Source: Bacteroidota bacterium
Lineage (GTDB): Bacteria > Bacteroidota > Bacteroidia > Cytophagales > Cyclobacteriaceae
Assembly: GCA_947470895.1 (NCBI GenBank)
Contig: CANIVF010000014.1
Coordinates: 1-64,000, forward strand
Direction: 5' to 3'
Length of the DNA stretch: 64,000 nucleotides
Of the stretch, positions 53,139 through 62,419 are shown one piece after another (position 1 is the first letter of the stretch; the number at the start of each line of letters is the position of its first letter). Under the pieces are notes generated by a model. The model was not told the origin of the DNA. It saw nothing but the letters and a program-made list of their open reading frames with translations, and searched no databases. The position numbers and the translations under genes are program-made.

Positions 53139-55862
53139 GTGTTGCGCATCATCTTCATTTCCCTCATTTCATTAATTGCTGTTTTGAATACCCGTGGTCA
53201 GGTAGAAAGACTTTTGCGTACGCCTTCAGGAACCCTGCCAATAAAATCTGACACAGCGACCAACAAAAAGTATACCTTAAACAAAAAGGATACTCTAAAT
53301 ACAAAGAACAAAGCGGATACCTTGAAGACACCCCCTAAAGGGGATATTGAAAGTACCATAACCTATTCAGCTCAGGATTCTATCATCTCCAACCTGAATA
53401 ATAAAATGATGTGGCTCTATGGAGCAGCTATTGTAAAGTATGGGATTATTGAACTCCAGGCTGAAGAGATTGTCATCGACTATGAAAAATCAAACATTAC
53501 AGCCAAGAGTCGGGTAGATTCTACTGGTCGTACATACGGGTATCCGATATTCATCAACGGAAATGAAAAATATGAGACCAAGAATATGGTCTATAATTTT
53601 AAAACTAAAAAGGCAAAGATATCTGAAGTTGTTACCAAACAAGGAGACGGTTTTTTACATGGCGACCTGGTTTATAAAAATGATAAGAACGAGCTTTTCA
53701 CCGTTGGCAACGCATACACCACATGCGATCTGGCCGAACCTCACTTCAGAATAATTTCCAGTAAGGCTAAAGCAATACCTGGCGATAAAATGGTATCCGG
53801 TCCTTTCTACATGGAGTTTAATGGAGTGCCCACACCATTGGGGTTTGCCTTTGGGATTTTCCCATCACCTAAGAAAAGTGCTTCAGGTATTTTGGTACCC
53901 ACGTTTGGTGAAGAACGCAGGCGCGGCTTTTTTCTAAGAAGAGGAGGTTATTTCTTTGATATCAATGAATATATCAAACTTACCATTACTGGCGATATCT
54001 ATTCGAAAGGGGGTGGTGCAATCAATATCAATACCAACTATAATACCCTGTATAAGTATAATGGCGCATTTAATTTCTCGTTCACGAATAATGTGAATAA
54101 CGAAAAAATAGAGGCACCTACCCGATCGAAAGACTTTCAACTCAGCTGGAGTCACTCACCACAATCCAAAGGGACGGGTAGATTCTCAGCATCGGTTTCT
54201 GCCGCCAGTTCGTCCTATAACAACAATAACTTTTTGGGTGTGAATTCCAATTCACAATCATCACGCATTGACAACACAACACAAAAATTAAGCTCGAGCA
54301 TTAATTACAGTAAGACTTTTCCTGGCACTCCATTCAGTCTTGGTTTGAACCTCAGGCATAATCAGGACTTAAGCACCAAGAAGGTTGATCTGGGTTTGCC
54401 TGATTTAAGTTTTAATATGAATAACATCTATCCGTTTAAAAATGTAGAGAAAAGTATGTTTTTGCAAAACATAAATTTCCGCTACACCATGACAGGCACC
54501 AACCAGATAACGAATTCGTTGGGGAGGGTTGCCAGGGATGCAAATAATAATTTGATCGATAGTATTGCTCCTTTCACCGCTGATAACTTCTCAACTTTTC
54601 TAAAAAATTCCCGTAAAGGAATACGTTTTTCAATACCATTAAGCACCTCATTTAAATTACTGAAGTTCATTACTGTGAGTCCGAATGTTAGTTATGAAGA
54701 GCGCTGGTATTTAGAAAAATTAAATTGGAATTATGATGATCGCGCAAAGCTCTTCACTGCAGATACCACTAACCAGTTTAATCGCGTATATAACTATTCT
54801 GGTGGAGCCAGTTTAACCACACGCATTTACGGAACTTATCTATCTAAAAATCCAAAAGCAAAACTCAAGGCAATACGCCATGTTATCAACCCATCGGTAG
54901 GATATAATTATCAGCCAGACTTCAGCGATCCGAGTTATGGCTATTACCAAAGATTTGATGTTACCGATGGTGTTGGAAATAAAAACGTAGTATTAAAGTC
55001 CCGGCATGAAAATTTCATTTATGGCACGGCCAGCCCAGGAAGAAGCAGTGCCATTAGCATGGGACTTAACAACAACATTGAATTGAAAGTACGTGGTGAA
55101 AAAGACACTATTGACAGAAAGATTCCACTATTTAACACACTCTCTATTGGAGGTTCATACAATTTCCTTGCGGATTCTCTTAAACTTTCAAACCTCGGTA
55201 TTTCTGCCAATACCAATATCATGAATGGCAAAATCAACCTTAATCTTGGTGCAACACTTGATCCGTATGAATACCGCAATTATGTGACGAACTATGACGA
55301 AAAAACAAATACTAATATTTATGCCGAAAAACGAATCGATCGACTGGTATGGAATTCCGGGGAGGTTGGAAGAATTACTCAAGCGAATCTAGCATTAAGC
55401 ACCAACCTGAATCCGAAAGGCCAGGACAAAGACACAGATACGCGTGATAAGATTGGAAAATCAGAACTACCCGATGCTGAAAAGAAATTCCTATTACAAA
55501 ATCCTGATGCCTATATCGACTTTTCGATTCCATGGAACCTCAGGATAAGCTATAATGTGGATTACCAAAATCAAATAAATTCAACTCCCAAAATAACACA
55601 AGCTATTCGTTTCAATGGCGACCTCTCACTTTCTGAGAAATGGAAGATTATATATAACTCAGGATATGATTTTGAAAACAAAGCTTTCACAATGACTCAG
55701 ATAAGCCTTAGTCGCGATCTGCATTGCTGGCAAATGAGTTTAAGTTGGACTCCGTTTGGAAAATATCAATCCTACAATTTCTCTATTGGCATTAAATCAA
55801 GTATGCTCAAAGACTTGAAGTTAGATCGTCAGCGCAACTTCTTCGATAACATTGCCAGATAG
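53139..55862 (+). CDS. lptD: LptD-like LPS assembly outer-membrane protein
   Basis: The frame is open from 52836 but the GTG at 53139 starts a signal peptide (MLRIIFISLISLIAVLNTRG), so I use it (907 residues). After a Lys/Thr-rich spacer comes an OstA-like jellyroll (about 65-260: WLYGAAIVKYGIIELQAEEI, DKNELFTVGNAYTTCDL) and then a large barrel of about 26 strands ending in an aromatic-rich stretch. LptD inserts lipopolysaccharide in the outer membrane with LptE. The jellyroll plus barrel order and size match the Bacteroidota LptD family. Symbol by homology. Confidence 0.88.
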   Translation: MLRIIFISLISLIAVLNTRGQVERLLRTPSGTLPIKSDTATNKKYTLNKKDTLNTKNKADTLKTPPKGDIESTITYSAQDSIISNLNNKMMWLYGAAIVKYGIIELQAEEIVIDYEKSNITAKSRVDSTGRTYGYPIFINGNEKYETKNMVYNFKTKKAKISEVVTKQGDGFLHGDLVYKNDKNELFTVGNAYTTCDLAEPHFRIISSKAKAIPGDKMVSGPFYMEFNGVPTPLGFAFGIFPSPKKSASGILVPTFGEERRRGFFLRRGGYFFDINEYIKLTITGDIYSKGGGAININTNYNTLYKYNGAFNFSFTNNVNNEKIEAPTRSKDFQLSWSHSPQSKGTGRFSASVSAASSSYNNNNFLGVNSNSQSSRIDNTTQKLSSSINYSKTFPGTPFSLGLNLRHNQDLSTKKVDLGLPDLSFNMNNIYPFKNVEKSMFLQNINFRYTMTGTNQITNSLGRVARDANNNLIDSIAPFTADNFSTFLKNSRKGIRFSIPLSTSFKLLKFITVSPNVSYEERWYLEKLNWNYDDRAKLFTADTTNQFNRVYNYSGGASLTTRIYGTYLSKNPKAKLKAIRHVINPSVGYNYQPDFSDPSYGYYQRFDVTDGVGNKNVVLKSRHENFIYGTASPGRSSAISMGLNNNIELKVRGEKDTIDRKIPLFNTLSIGGSYNFLADSLKLSNLGISANTNIMNGKINLNLGATLDPYEYRNYVTNYDEKTNTNIYAEKRIDRLVWNSGEVGRITQANLALSTNLNPKGQDKDTDTRDKIGKSELPDAEKKFLLQNPDAYIDFSIPWNLRISYNVDYQNQINSTPKITQAIRFNGDLSLSEKWKIIYNSGYDFENKAFTMTQISLSRDLHCWQMSLSWTPFGKYQSYNFSIGIKSSMLKDLKLDRQRNFFDNIAR

Positions 55863-55954
55863 GCTGACACTAGTTATGCCGTTGGCATAACTACTTAATT
55901 CCCTAAGCATATCTATCTGATCGATATGAGTAGTTTTAATCTAAACCCAAAAAA

Positions 55955-56597
55955 ATGAAACAAAACTTACCGTTCTCCTCTTAACGTTTAGTGGCCATTA
56001 ATTTGGTCAGGATTTGCCCGATCTCCAAACATATTCAAAAGATATAGGATTCAATACGAATTTCTTACTCAATGGAATTCTCAATGCCTCTGGAAGTCCA
56101 TTTGATTTTATGTTCAAGAAACAACGGAACTCCAACACAGCAATCCGGTATGGGGTTTCCGTTTTTGGTAATGTGTATATTAATAGTTTTACAAATCAAT
56201 ATTACCAATATGATAACTACTCATTCAGTTTTCTGTTGGGAAAGAGAAACAGAATCAGCTAAGTAAACGGTGGATTTTCTATTAGAGAGGTGATATAGCA
56301 CCGTATTATTATTATAACAAACAAGAATACCATTCAGCTGATCTGCTTGTCAATGAAACAATCAATAATGAATTTGGATTGCGGGCGACTCCTTTTCTGG
56401 GAATCCGATTTCAAATAAATGAACGATTATATCTGGCTACCGAAGCGTTACTGAGATTATCCTATGGAAGAAAGAAAAGCTCATGGAAATCATTTGATGG
56501 CTTAGGCAACGTAAGCGATCAATCATCACAAGGCTTCAATGCTGTGAGGTTTCAGGCATTACCCGCAACAGGAATTTCAGTTTTCTATCGATTCTAA
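55955..56597 (+). pseudogene. Decayed outer-membrane beta-barrel protein gene
   Basis: The ATG at 55955 gives MKQ, then shifts: the signal continues in another frame (KLTVLLLTFSGH), hits a TAA, and resumes as FGQDLPDLQTYSKDIGFN. The fragment at 56014-56262 ends after LLGKRNRIS; a further frameshift is needed to reach the last piece (56379-56597: ATPFLGIRFQINERLYLATE, ending GISVFYRF, an aromatic barrel end). At least three lesions in about 640 bp. It was a small barrel protein of about 210 residues; function cannot be named. Confidence 0.82.
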
Positions 56598-56599
56598 AA

Positions 56600-58330
56600 C
56601 TATTTCAACCATCCTTCAATTTCCTGAAGCGTAGGATTCTGTACAACATCCAACTTCAGTTTCTTTCGCATTCCCGGAATGTCATTGAATAGTTTTGTGG
56701 CTTTGATCTCTTTGAGCTGAGCGATCGATGTTATTCCTAATTTTTGCAGAATAGGTATCAACTCAGCACGCACACCAATAGATTCAAAATTATCAGCAGT
56801 GGCACCCTCGACTTGCTTTTCGGGTTTCATTTGAGGAAAGAAAATTACATCCTGAATAGAAGGTGAATTGGTCATGATCATCGACAGACGATCGATACCA
56901 ATGCCTAGTCCTGCAGTGGGTGGCATACCATATTCCAATGCGCGCAGAAAATCCTCATCCAACGTCATCGCCTCTTCATCACCACGCTTACCCAATTCCA
57001 GTTGCTCTTCAAAACGCTCTCGCTGATCGATAGGATCGTTCAACTCGGAGAACGCATTGCAAATTTCTTTGCGGTTACAAATGGCTTCAAAACGTTCTAC
57101 CAATCCTGGGCGGCTGCGATGCTTCTTCGCTAATGGTGACATCTCCAACGGATAATCGGTGATGAACGTAGGTTGAATTAACTGATGCTCACATTTCTCA
57201 CCAAAAATCTGGTCGATCAATTTTCCTTTACCCATAGTTTCATCCATGGGCACATGTAGTTTTTTACATGTATCGCGTAAAGCCACTTCATCCATTTCAG
57301 AAATATCAATACCTGTAAAATGCTCTATGGCTTCGTACATGGTGAAACGCTTCCAGGGACGTTTAAAGTCGATAAGATTATCGCCTACTTTCACTTCTGT
57401 TTTCCCATGAAGATCTATCGCTGCTTTTTCAATCATCTCCTCTACGAGGTTCATCATCCAGTTGTAGTCTTTGTAAGCGACATACAATTCCACCTGTGTG
57501 AATTCAGGATTGTGAAAGCGCGACATGCCTTCGTTGCGGAAGTCTTTCGAGAATTCATACACTCCATCAAATCCGCCAACAATCAATCGCTTCAAATAAA
57601 GTTCATTGGCAATACGCAGGTATAGCGTCATGTCCAACGTGTTGTGATGCGTTTTGAATGGACGCGCGGCGGCTCCTCCATAAAGCGGTTGCAATATGGG
57701 AGTCTCCACTTCAAGATAACCTTTATTATTTAAGTATGTGCGCATGGAGTTCACCAGCTTAGTGCGCTTCACAAAAGCATCACGTACTTGCGGATTTACG
57801 ACCAGATCAACATAACGCTGACGATAACGTTGCTCTGGATCCGTAAAGGCATCGTGCAATGTCACATTACCTTGCTCATCCTTTGTTTCCTTAACAACTG
57901 GCAGGGGTCTCAGCGACTTAGAAAGAATTTTAAAACTCGTTACATGGATGGATATTTCACCTGTCTGTGTAGTAAACACAAAACCTTTCACACCAATGAT
58001 GTCACCGATATCAATCAGTTTTTTGAATACTGTGTTATAGAGAGTTTTGTCTTCATCCGGGCAAAGATCATCTCTACGGAAGTATAACTGAATGCGACCT
58101 GATTCATCCTGCAATTCGGCAAAGGAGGCATTGCCCATAATTCTGCGCGACATAATGCGACCCGCGATGGATATATCTTTATATTCAATTTTTTGATTTG
58201 GATAATGCTGGTGTATGTCAGCAGCGGAGGCGTTGATTTCAAATAATTCGGCCGGATAGGGGTTAATTCCCAGCTTTACCAGTTCCTGTAAACTTTGTCT
58301 ACGGATGATCTCCTGTTCGCTTAATTGCAT
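56600..58330 (-). CDS. lysS: Lysyl-tRNA synthetase, class II
   Basis: The frame opens at 58363; the ATG at 58330 starts [17 protein letters not shown], the normal beginning of LysS (576 residues). The OB-fold anticodon-binding domain (about 50-175: [20 protein letters not shown]) precedes the class II catalytic core: motif 2 [19 protein letters not shown] and motif 3 [17 protein letters not shown]. An extra C-terminal tail of about 75 residues (from [14 protein letters not shown]) is a helix-hairpin-helix-like domain seen in Bacteroidota LysS. It charges tRNA(Lys). Confidence 0.96.
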   Translation of the reverse strand: MQLSEQEIIRRQSLQELVKLGINPYPAELFEINASAADIHQHYPNQKIEYKDISIAGRIMSRRIMGNASFAELQDESGRIQLYFRRDDLCPDEDKTLYNTVFKKLIDIGDIIGVKGFVFTTQTGEISIHVTSFKILSKSLRPLPVVKETKDEQGNVTLHDAFTDPEQRYRQRYVDLVVNPQVRDAFVKRTKLVNSMRTYLNNKGYLEVETPILQPLYGGAAARPFKTHHNTLDMTLYLRIANELYLKRLIVGGFDGVYEFSKDFRNEGMSRFHNPEFTQVELYVAYKDYNWMMNLVEEMIEKAAIDLHGKTEVKVGDNLIDFKRPWKRFTMYEAIEHFTGIDISEMDEVALRDTCKKLHVPMDETMGKGKLIDQIFGEKCEHQLIQPTFITDYPLEMSPLAKKHRSRPGLVERFEAICNRKEICNAFSELNDPIDQRERFEEQLELGKRGDEEAMTLDEDFLRALEYGMPPTAGLGIGIDRLSMIMTNSPSIQDVIFFPQMKPEKQVEGATADNFESIGVRAELIPILQKLGITSIAQLKEIKATKLFNDIPGMRKKLKLDVVQNPTLQEIEGWLK

Positions 58331-58439
58331 GATGATCGCGATTTTATTAGTAATGAGGGTCAAAAATAATGAATTCAGGCCTCAATAAGGAATGGACAAT
58401 TGAAAATGGATAATGGACAATTCTTTCTCTACCGTAAAC

Positions 58440-59627
58440 TTAAGACTTACCGCTTTTTCTGCGGGCAAGCTCTTTTCTGATCATGGTAAGTTCCCGGCTG
58501 CTTTGACCTGCCACAGAAGTGTTTTCCTCTGCTCTGCGAATCAAATAAGGCATTACCAATTCAACAGGACCGTAGGGAACATACTTGGCAACATTATATC
58601 CTGCTTTGGCAAGATTAAACGAAATGTTATCGCTCATGCCCAGTAGCTGGGCAAACCACACGCGAGGATCGTTTGGGTTCATGCCGTGTTTTTCCATGAG
58701 CACAGCCAGGTATTGATTGCTGTATTCATTATGCGAACCACACATCAAACTCACACGCTGCTTGTTATCAATACAAAAGGCAAGGCCTTTGTTGAATGAA
58801 TCGTCTGTAGCCTGCTTGTTAGGATGAATAGGGTTAGGATAACCCATTTTTTCTGCACGTTCTGCTTCCTTCTCCATATAAGCACCACGCACCATTTTCA
58901 CTCCTAAAAAGTAATTGTGCATAGTAGCGATGTGATACGCATTGCGCAGATTATCCAACATATCTCCGCGATACATCTGATAGGTATTAAACACAATAGC
59001 ACGCTGCTGATTGTATTTCTTCATCATCTCATAAGATAGTTCATCAATTGGGTTTTGAATCCAGCTGTCTTCGGCATCGATCATTACCGGCACATTGTAA
59101 GCGTGAGCTTTCGCACATATCTTCTCTACACGATCATGAAAATGCTGAAATGCCTCTTGCTGTTCGGCTGTCAGTGTCTCTTTGCTTTGCACTTTCGTGA
59201 GCAGATCGATACTTACCAGGCCTGTACTTTTAAATACGGTAAACGGAATGGCTGGATTGCCTTTGGCTTTATCGAGCGTCTTTAAAATTTCTTCTGTGGT
59301 TCTGTCAAAGCCATCTTCGGTGTGAGCTCCTTCAGCAGAAAAATCCAGAATGGTGCCCACATGAAACTTACTAAGCGTTTGAATAGTACGCTCACTTTGC
59401 TTTATGTCTTCGCCTCCGCAAAAATGTTCAAATACCGTGGACCTAATAAGTCCTTTCAGCGGCAGATGCAGCGCCAGCCCTGCTTTTGCCAGGCCGGTAG
59501 CGATGCTCGAAATAGTGGGGTGGTTAACCACCGAAAAAATGAAATTTGCTTTCTTCAGTTCCTTATCACTTTTATAGGAGAAGGCCACCTGGGTATCATC
59601 AAACTGGACGTTGGGCTGAGCTTGCAT
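58440..59627 (-). CDS. Proline dehydrogenase
   Basis: The frame opens with TTG at 59648, but the ATG at 59627 (MQAQPNVQFDDTQVAF) is the better start, leaving room for a promoter element (395 residues). A TIM-barrel enzyme of the PutA/PRODH family that oxidises proline to pyrroline-5-carboxylate with FAD: VMIDAEDSW, GVKMVRGAYMEKE with the substrate Arg region, CGSHNEYSN, and LGMSDNISFNLAKAG with YVPYGPVELVMPYLIRRAEEN. It is the stand-alone form, with no P5C dehydrogenase domain. Divergent from aroB. Confidence 0.92.
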   Translation of the reverse strand: MQAQPNVQFDDTQVAFSYKSDKELKKANFIFSVVNHPTISSIATGLAKAGLALHLPLKGLIRSTVFEHFCGGEDIKQSERTIQTLSKFHVGTILDFSAEGAHTEDGFDRTTEEILKTLDKAKGNPAIPFTVFKSTGLVSIDLLTKVQSKETLTAEQQEAFQHFHDRVEKICAKAHAYNVPVMIDAEDSWIQNPIDELSYEMMKKYNQQRAIVFNTYQMYRGDMLDNLRNAYHIATMHNYFLGVKMVRGAYMEKEAERAEKMGYPNPIHPNKQATDDSFNKGLAFCIDNKQRVSLMCGSHNEYSNQYLAVLMEKHGMNPNDPRVWFAQLLGMSDNISFNLAKAGYNVAKYVPYGPVELVMPYLIRRAEENTSVAGQSSRELTMIRKELARRKSGKS

Positions 59628-59645
59628 AAGAGTCGAATTGCGGCA

Positions 59646-59653
59646 CAAATATA
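59646..59653 (-). promoter_or_regulatory. Candidate -7 element of the proline dehydrogenase gene
   Basis: On the minus strand TATATTTG (59653-59646) matches TAnnTTTG; a transcript starting about 7 bases on would give a short leader to the ATG at 59627. The -33 partner is weak. Confidence 0.4.
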
Positions 59654-59704
59654 AGAGAGCAGGCGATTATAAAAACGACTGTTCGTGAGATCGGTAAGAA
59701 TGTT

Positions 59705-59742
59705 ATTAAACCAATCTATTATTGACTGATTATTGGTTTAAT
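59705..59742. promoter_or_regulatory. 11-bp inverted repeat in the proline dehydrogenase/aroB divergent region
   Basis: ATTAAACCAAT (59705-59715) and ATTGGTTTAAT (59732-59742), perfect, 16-base spacer. The right arm overlaps a plus-strand -7-like TAATTTTG (59739-59746), 32 bases before the aroB ATG. This placement suggests an operator for aroB or for both genes. Confidence 0.5.
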
Positions 59743-59777
59743 TTTGCCAAAGTCGTTTCCATTTCTTCACAAAGCAG

Positions 59778-60818
59778 ATGTCATCATCCCTGATTTCTAT
59801 ACAGAATAACCCGAGCGAATTGCTGGCGGATTTTTTTGCCAACAGGCAATACTCTTCCATGGCCGTACTTACCGATACCAACACCTACAAATATTGCTAT
59901 CCCCTGGTTAAATCAGCATTGCCCCAACATTCGGTTTTTACGATAGCTGCCGGGGAGGAGCATAAAAACCTTGAGGCCTGCACAATTGTGTGGCAAAAGC
60001 TAACCGAACTACAATTTGATCGCCATTCTTTATTGATTGTTCTGGGGGGTGGAGTGATTGGTGATCTTGGAGGATTTTGTGCCGCTACTTTTAAAAGGGG
60101 AATCGACTTTGTGTTAATGCCTACTACCCTACTTGCCCAGGTGGATGCAAGTGTTGGCGGAAAACTCGGCATCGACTTCAATCAGTTTAAGAATCACATA
60201 GGCGTTTTTTGCGAACCCGTTGCCACGCTGATTTGTCCGGCTTTCCTGACAACGCTCCCCGCAAGGGAACTACGCTCTGGTTTTGCCGAGATTATCAAGC
60301 ATTGTTTGATCTCAGATAAAAAGATGTGGGATGTCATTAGGACTAAGTCCCTGGAAGATCAGGATTGGGCCACGTTGATTCCTCACTCTGTAGCATTTAA
60401 AAAACAAGTGATAGAAACCGACCCGCGAGAAAAAGGACTCCGAAAGATTCTCAATTTTGGTCATACCGTTGGTCATGCGATAGAAAGTTCTTTCCTGAAT
60501 TCAGGCAACCGCTTATTTCATGGTGAAGCGATAGCAGTGGGGATGATTGCTGAAGCTTGTATCGCAAAATCGCAAAATCTCATAACAAGAGCTGACCTAG
60601 TAGAGATCGCTACTTATATAAACCAGATTTATCCCAAAGTAATATTGCCTTCATCGTTTGATGAGATAATTAAGCTAATGGCTCAGGATAAGAAAAATAA
60701 AGGAAATAAGATTTTGATGGCACTGACCGAAGGAATTGGTAAGGCCTGCTGGGATGTGGAGGTTAATCCAGAAGAGATTGCAGATTCACTGAAGTATTAT
60801 CAGTTTGTTTACACATAG
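59778..60818 (+). CDS. aroB: 3-dehydroquinate synthase
   Basis: A 346-residue NAD-dependent enzyme converting DAHP to 3-dehydroquinate, second step of the shikimate pathway. NAD motif GGGVIGDLGGFCAATFKRG, substrate region TTLLAQVDASVGGKLGID and KNHIGVF, zinc ligands Glu in LRSGFAEIIKH, His in LNFGHTVGHAIES and His in LFHGEAIAVGM. Length is usual. The 3' end overlaps the convergent 60809 gene by 10 bases. Confidence 0.96.
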   Translation: MSSSLISIQNNPSELLADFFANRQYSSMAVLTDTNTYKYCYPLVKSALPQHSVFTIAAGEEHKNLEACTIVWQKLTELQFDRHSLLIVLGGGVIGDLGGFCAATFKRGIDFVLMPTTLLAQVDASVGGKLGIDFNQFKNHIGVFCEPVATLICPAFLTTLPARELRSGFAEIIKHCLISDKKMWDVIRTKSLEDQDWATLIPHSVAFKKQVIETDPREKGLRKILNFGHTVGHAIESSFLNSGNRLFHGEAIAVGMIAEACIAKSQNLITRADLVEIATYINQIYPKVILPSSFDEIIKLMAQDKKNKGNKILMALTEGIGKACWDVEVNPEEIADSLKYYQFVYT

Positions 60819-60997
60819 TGTACTTCTGAATCTTCAACCTCAGGTTTCTCTTTCTTTAACGATTGCTTAAGGTCCTCCGCTTTCTGGGTAACAAAGTCTT
60901 TTGTTTTCTTTTTGCGGTCGCCTGTTAGCAACCATGCTGCAAGCAGTGCTCCTCCCGCTAGGCCAAGGCCAATCATGATTTTCTTTGTCGTTGTCAT
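60809..60997 (-). CDS. YtxH-like small membrane-anchored protein
   Basis: A 62-residue protein: one glycine-rich helix (MIGLGLAGGALLAAWLLTG) followed by a basic-acidic helix (DRKKKTKDFVTQKAEDLKQS), the outline of YtxH/general stress membrane proteins. It overlaps the aroB stop by 10 bases in the convergent sense. Function is unknown; families of this type are stress-induced in firmicutes. Confidence 0.75.
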   Translation of the reverse strand: MTTTKKIMIGLGLAGGALLAAWLLTGDRKKKTKDFVTQKAEDLKQSLKKEKPEVEDSEVHYV

Positions 60998-61093
60998 CCT
61001 GCTGTCAACCTGTTTTTATATTAATTTGTTTCAAGTGTCTTAAAAAATCTAGCAATAAAAATTACTTTTAACATTCACTTAACGTAAGTACCC

Positions 61094-62338
61094 TTGGCAT
61101 CGTATCTCTCCATCTCAAAAACATCTAACGTATCAGGCACCGTTGTGCAATTATCCTCTTCCAAGAGCATAAGTAACCGAGCCTTGTTATTAAAAGCACT
61201 GACTGCTAACCAATCCGTTGTTAGTAATCTTTCCAATGCCCGAGACACACAACTGATGAACCGGTTAGTAGGCAGCGATGATAAAATTATTGACGTGCTT
61301 GATGCCGGCACGACCATGAGATTTCTCACCGCCTATTTCGCTGTCTCGGGGAAAAATAAAGTCATCACCGGCACACCCCGCATGAAGGAGCGACCCATTG
61401 GAATTTTAGTAGATGCCCTTCGATCGCTAGGTGCCACTATCGACTACCTCGAAAATGAAGGCTTCCCCTCCATTGAAACCAAGGGATTCGATCGCCAAAA
61501 AACGGACCAACTCACCATACCGGGCAACGTGAGCAGCCAATATATTTCTGCTTTGATGATGATTGCGCCAACGCTTCGGATGGGGCTTACCATTTCGCTG
61601 ACGGGAAAAATCGGAAGTGTGCCCTATATTGAAATGACGGCCTCATTGATGAAAGAGTTTGGTGTTACATGCCATCTTGATTTTGACAAACAAATCATTA
61701 AGGTGCCCTCAACTCCCTATCATGCAGCCAACGTAACGGTTGAGGCCGATTGGTCGGCCATTAGCTATTGGTATGGGTTTACAGCATTAGCCGAAAAAGC
61801 GGAAATTATTTTACCCAACGTATCAGAAAAATCGGTGCAGGGCGATCGTGTGATTGCAGACATCATGGCCCTGCTTGGTGTTCAGTCAACTTTCATCAAT
61901 AATACGGTAGTACTCGCCAAAAAGAATCACGCTGATAAAATCAGTTGGGATTTCAAAAATTGCCCTGACCTTGCTCAAACTGTTTTGCCTGTATGTGCAG
62001 CCAAAGGGATTATTGGTGAATTTACAGGGCTTGAAAGTCTGAGAATAAAAGAAACAGATCGTATTGCTGCCCTTCAAAATGAGTTAGGTAAAATCGGTGC
62101 GACCTTAACAGAACCCGAAACAGGGAAATGGATATTGACTCCGGGAAAAATTACCGGTGAAACTATTATCATAGAAACCTATCATGATCACCGCATGGCC
62201 ATGGGCCTTGCTCCCCTGGCAACGCTTACCAATTTGATTATTAAAGAACCATCTGTTGTGAATAAGTCGTATCCCGGATTTTGGAATGATATGCAGACGG
62301 TGGGATTTGGTATTGTGGAATCACTAGAGATAAGCTGA
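61094..62338 (+). CDS. aroA: 3-phosphoshikimate 1-carboxyvinyltransferase (EPSP synthase)
   Basis: A 414-residue enzyme making EPSP from shikimate-3-phosphate and PEP. The start is TTG at 61094; the next ATG is too far in. Motifs: SSSKSISNRALLLKA with the PEP Lys, LDAGTTMRFLTAYFA (AGTxxRF), PRMKERPIGILVDALRSLG, LRIKETDRIAALQNEL and DHRMAMGLAPLA. It is a little shorter than the 427-residue enterobacterial enzyme, common in Bacteroidota. The upstream gap holds no other gene. Confidence 0.95.
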   Translation: MASYLSISKTSNVSGTVVQLSSSKSISNRALLLKALTANQSVVSNLSNARDTQLMNRLVGSDDKIIDVLDAGTTMRFLTAYFAVSGKNKVITGTPRMKERPIGILVDALRSLGATIDYLENEGFPSIETKGFDRQKTDQLTIPGNVSSQYISALMMIAPTLRMGLTISLTGKIGSVPYIEMTASLMKEFGVTCHLDFDKQIIKVPSTPYHAANVTVEADWSAISYWYGFTALAEKAEIILPNVSEKSVQGDRVIADIMALLGVQSTFINNTVVLAKKNHADKISWDFKNCPDLAQTVLPVCAAKGIIGEFTGLESLRIKETDRIAALQNELGKIGATLTEPETGKWILTPGKITGETIIIETYHDHRMAMGLAPLATLTNLIIKEPSVVNKSYPGFWNDMQTVGFGIVESLEIS

Positions 62339-62358
62339 AGCTTGAGTCATCCATCTTC

Positions 62359-62391
62359 TAAAAAACTTCGGCCTACTCATCGTAGGCCGAA
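62359..62391 (-). terminator. Intrinsic terminator after the M42 peptidase gene
   Basis: A perfect 10-bp stem (TTCGGCCTAC at 62367-62376, GTAGGCCGAA at 62382-62391), 5-base loop. On the minus strand it is followed by a run of six T (62365-62360). On the plus strand no T-run follows, so it serves mainly the minus-strand gene ending at 62420. Confidence 0.85.
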
Positions 62392-62419
62392 ATAATTATG
62401 ATGCAACTTAATTCAGTAT

